Assembly (NCBI GenBank): GCA_023397905.1 | Contig: JAEWSZ010000046.1 | Span: forward strand, 1-7,224 | Origin: Bacillota bacterium | GTDB lineage: Bacteria > Bacillota > Clostridia > Acetivibrionales > DSM-1351 | DNA: 7,224 nt | Reading direction: 5' to 3' | Shown here: in pieces, positions 5,281 through 7,224 of the stretch | Layout: each line of letters opens with the position of its first letter | How positions within the stretch are numbered: the stretch's first letter is position 1 | The notes under the pieces: generated by a model | Told to the model about the DNA's origin: nothing | Databases searched by the model: none | The model's input: the letters and a program-made list of their open reading frames with translations, nothing else | Program-made: the position numbers and the translations under genes

Positions 5281-5322
5281 CGAAATAAAGCAAGTAAGCT
5301 GGCGGCACTACCACCAGCTTAC
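5281..5322 (-). terminator. Rho-independent terminator of the right-hand M56 gene
   Basis: On the minus strand GTAAGCTGGTGG (5322-5311), loop TAGTG, and CCGCCAGCTTAC (5305-5294) form a 12-bp stem followed by the T-rich TTGCTTTATTTCG (5293-5281). One pair is G-U in the minus-strand RNA but C-A in the plus-strand RNA, and the T-rich tail exists only on the minus strand, so the direction is clear. It lies 65 bases after the stop at 5387. The U tract is interrupted, so efficiency may be moderate. Confidence 0.75.
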
Positions 5323-5386
5323 AAGACGTAAGAATCTGCATAAGTCAGAACAAGGTCTTTCGCTTGGCAGCTTCTGCACATATTCT

Positions 5387-7224
5387 TCAGTCGGAAACCG
5401 TTACGACCAAATCATCTATTCCTGATGCCATAATGTAATAATTATCTATCGCAGATAGATTTGTAAATTTTTTTGTTCTTTTACTTCCATCTAAGACAAA
5501 TTGCTGAATATTCACCTTATGCAATGCGTCATATAACACAAATTCGCCCTTGTATTCGCCCTTTGGTATAGATACCGTAATTTCTTCACTATTGGTATAA
5601 AATTGATAATTGGCGAGCTCTTTTCCTTTTGCTTCAATCTTTCCATCTCGGGTCAGATTAGCATATACTTTTCCTTCTGCGACAGGGATTCCCTCGGATG
5701 CTGCATAGGATGCCGTATCAACTTCCGGCTCCACCGTTACCTCTCCACGCTCAATCTTTTTAAGAATGTCCTGCCATTCCTCCGGCGAAAATTTGCGCTC
5801 ATCAGAGAGCTTAACCGAAATGAGCGTTGCCGGTGCACTGTCAATGGAAATGGGGCCGGATACACCTTCTGACTTCATTTCAAAATTCCCGGTTAAATGG
5901 ACTTTTTCAGTATTGGAATCCGGTGTACTTATGGCTGCATAATATTCACCGGAAGGAACATTGTTTGTACTAATCGTTCCTGAAGCACTACCACCTACAT
6001 AATTAGAAATCCAATACTGTTGGCTATTATCATTTTTACTGATAAAGCCTACTTGTATTTTTTGTCCCATTGGGCTCCAGTTTACACTGAATTGCATCTT
6101 ATCGACTTCCGAATTGATATAATGTGACGAAGAACTTGTCACATAATCATTAGGAGCTAAATTAGGACTACTAATTGAAAAACTATCTACACCAAAGTTC
6201 ATACTGGTATTTTCCAATATTTCCAGTTTTCCGTACGATACAGCTTTAGGAAGTGGCTGCTGATTTTGCTCTTTACTTTTGTCGAGTGGCTCTTGAGACT
6301 TTATAGATTTTGTCTCTTTGCTCAAATTATGAATATCATTTGCGAGGTCTACATGTATCGTAATTTCTATATCTTTGCTTGGTTTGTCATTTTGGGTAGG
6401 ATTCTGGATAATGAAATAGTAATTTCCGTCTTTGGGTATTTCATAGCTTGATTTATTTTCAATGGTTTTCCCATCGAGATATGAAACATCACTATATTCA
6501 AAAATTGATACCTTCAAATTGCTACCGCTGAAGCTATAATCCAGATTTACAATGTCTCCTTTATGGAGCGCATAACCTCCAAATCTTACATCCTCACCAG
6601 ATTTAATTTCTCCATAGGAATTGGAGAAAGTTACGCTTTCAGTAATGCTTTCTACCGCCGTACCAAAGTCTTTGTCCTGTGAAAGACTTTTTTCTACTAA
6701 TTTTGGAGTATTATTTGCGGCATAAGCAGCGACAGCAACTCCGGAGGCGCCGATTACAAGAATTGCCGCAACAGCTAAAACCGCAATGTGCTTCTTCGTT
6801 TTCTTAACATTTAATAACATGGTTAATCTCCTTTCGATGTGCTTCCTGCTCTCGCATAGGGAGGAACAAAAAGCCGTTTCAACGCCGGAATGTCTGTCCA
6901 GTGTGTTCAGGATGGCCTCGCCATAAAGTTTTCTTTCCTCACGGGACATTTCGGACGCCAGCGCCTCGTCGCAGGACAGCTCGCCCCATGTGTTTACGTC
7001 CTTGCGGAGAACATAGGCAAACGGGTTAAACCAGTGCAGCGTTCCCGCTGCCAGGGCAAGCATTTTCACCCACAGATCCTTTCGTTTCAGGTGCGTAAGC
7101 TCATGGGTCAATACCAGCTTTAAGTCGGTTTCCTGCATGTTGGAGGTTGGCAGCAATATCATGGGGTGGAGTAACCCCACCAGCATAGGGCTTGTGATCT
7201 TACGGTTCTGCACGAGTTTTACTA
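5387..7224 (-). CDS. Second M56 zinc-protease receptor with long multi-module ectodomain, 5' end off the right edge
   Basis: The frame is open to the right edge (V-K-L-V precedes the GTG at 7213), so the start is missing. Numbered from that GTG: SPMLVGLLHPMILLP (8-22), zinc-binding HELTH (37-41) in VLTHELTHLKRKDLW, LHWFNPFAY (59-67), GELSCDEAL (77-85), and a last membrane helix at about 143-166. Some 440 extracellular residues follow: a beta-rich module at 212-288 (KGDIVNLDYSFSGS, PKDGNYYFIIQN), a Ser/Gln/Lys-rich linker (295-325), a second similar module at about 340-446 (VDKMQFSVNWSPMG, PSGEYYAAIST), a conserved KFSPEEWQDILKKIERGE segment (474-491) seen in other M56 proteins, and a last beta-rich part (505-608). 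There is no penicillin-binding domain. By family it would be a BlaR1-like sensor protease; a BlaI-type partner would be expected upstream beyond base 7224. Ends at a clear terminator. Confidence 0.88.
   Translation of the reverse strand, partial: VKLVQNRKITSPMLVGLLHPMILLPTSNMQETDLKLVLTHELTHLKRKDLWVKMLALAAGTLHWFNPFAYVLRKDVNTWGELSCDEALASEMSREERKLYGEAILNTLDRHSGVETAFCSSLCESRKHIERRLTMLLNVKKTKKHIAVLAVAAILVIGASGVAVAAYAANNTPKLVEKSLSQDKDFGTAVESITESVTFSNSYGEIKSGEDVRFGGYALHKGDIVNLDYSFSGSNLKVSIFEYSDVSYLDGKTIENKSSYEIPKDGNYYFIIQNPTQNDKPSKDIEITIHVDLANDIHNLSKETKSIKSQEPLDKSKEQNQQPLPKAVSYGKLEILENTSMNFGVDSFSISSPNLAPNDYVTSSSSHYINSEVDKMQFSVNWSPMGQKIQVGFISKNDNSQQYWISNYVGGSASGTISTNNVPSGEYYAAISTPDSNTEKVHLTGNFEMKSEGVSGPISIDSAPATLISVKLSDERKFSPEEWQDILKKIERGEVTVEPEVDTASYAASEGIPVAEGKVYANLTRDGKIEAKGKELANYQFYTNSEEITVSIPKGEYKGEFVLYDALHKVNIQQFVLDGSKRTKKFTNLSAIDNYYIMASGIDDLVVTVSD

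Noticed and set aside
6266..6451. Plus-strand open frames opposite the second M56 gene (also near 5603-5872 and 6890-7123)
   Set aside because: Shadows of the ectodomain and protease coding sequence, without ribosome sites or recognisable domains.
1..7224. CRISPR arrays, tRNA or rRNA genes
   Set aside because: No regularly spaced repeats and no cloverleaf or rRNA-like sequence were seen on either strand.

Overview
The window looks like accessory DNA from an endospore-former-type Bacillota (Firmicutes). The basis is moderate to low G+C by eye, strong AGGAGG-type ribosome sites, textbook sigma-A promoters (TTGACA-17-TATACT and TTGACA-17-TAGAAT), and the gene families: DUF3990, XRE-cupin, BlaI/BlaR1-type M56 receptors and TraX. 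Placement in Clostridia or Negativicutes (Sporomusa/Pelosinus-like) is a guess from family memory, not a measurement.

Layout. (1) 1-1097, minus strand: a two-gene toxin-antitoxin-like operon. A DUF3990 protein (predicted ADP-ribosyltransferase fold) comes first and overlaps by 38 bases the start of a second gene that runs off the left edge; this resembles the antitoxin-like partner that in its family carries a C-terminal XRE helix-turn-helix. The promoter holds two inverted copies of a TATCGTT-N2-AACGATA operator, one exactly between -35 and -10 and one just after the transcription start. (2) 1220-1350: a possible 27-codon small ORF with its own extended -10 promoter. (3) 1357-2465: a small cysteine-bearing protein (minus, possibly PAS-like) transcribed away from an XRE-cupin regulator (plus). 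The minus gene has a consensus promoter followed at +1 by two ATACCNGTAT palindromes, likely operators. (4) 2466-2648: non-coding, with an 8-bp inverted repeat. (5) 2649-4495, plus strand: promoter, BlaI/MecI/CopY-type repressor, then an M56 zinc-protease receptor starting at TTG one base after the repressor stop. This is a BlaI/BlaR1-like signalling pair, but the receptor ends in a beta-rich ectodomain instead of a penicillin-binding domain and no beta-lactamase gene is in the window. (6) 4485-5157, minus strand: a decayed TraX-family membrane protein gene. The main frame stops after 176 codons, the next part of the family sequence continues in another frame, and recognisable homology ends within about 10 bases of the M56 gene stop, which suggests a recombination junction. 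(7) 5158-5386: non-coding, with a 17-bp palindrome and a rho-independent terminator for the gene to its right. (8) 5387-7224, minus strand: the C-terminal part of a second M56 receptor (start beyond the right edge) with a much longer ectodomain of two or three beta-sandwich-like modules, apparently related to the single module of the first receptor.

Taken together this is a regulator-rich island: a toxin-antitoxin-like operon, a divergent regulator/target pair, and two convergent surface-sensing proteases flanking a traX remnant. The most notable points are the two-operator TA promoter, the pair of M56 receptors with related non-beta-lactam-type sensor domains, and the broken traX at the edge of the blaI/M56 unit.
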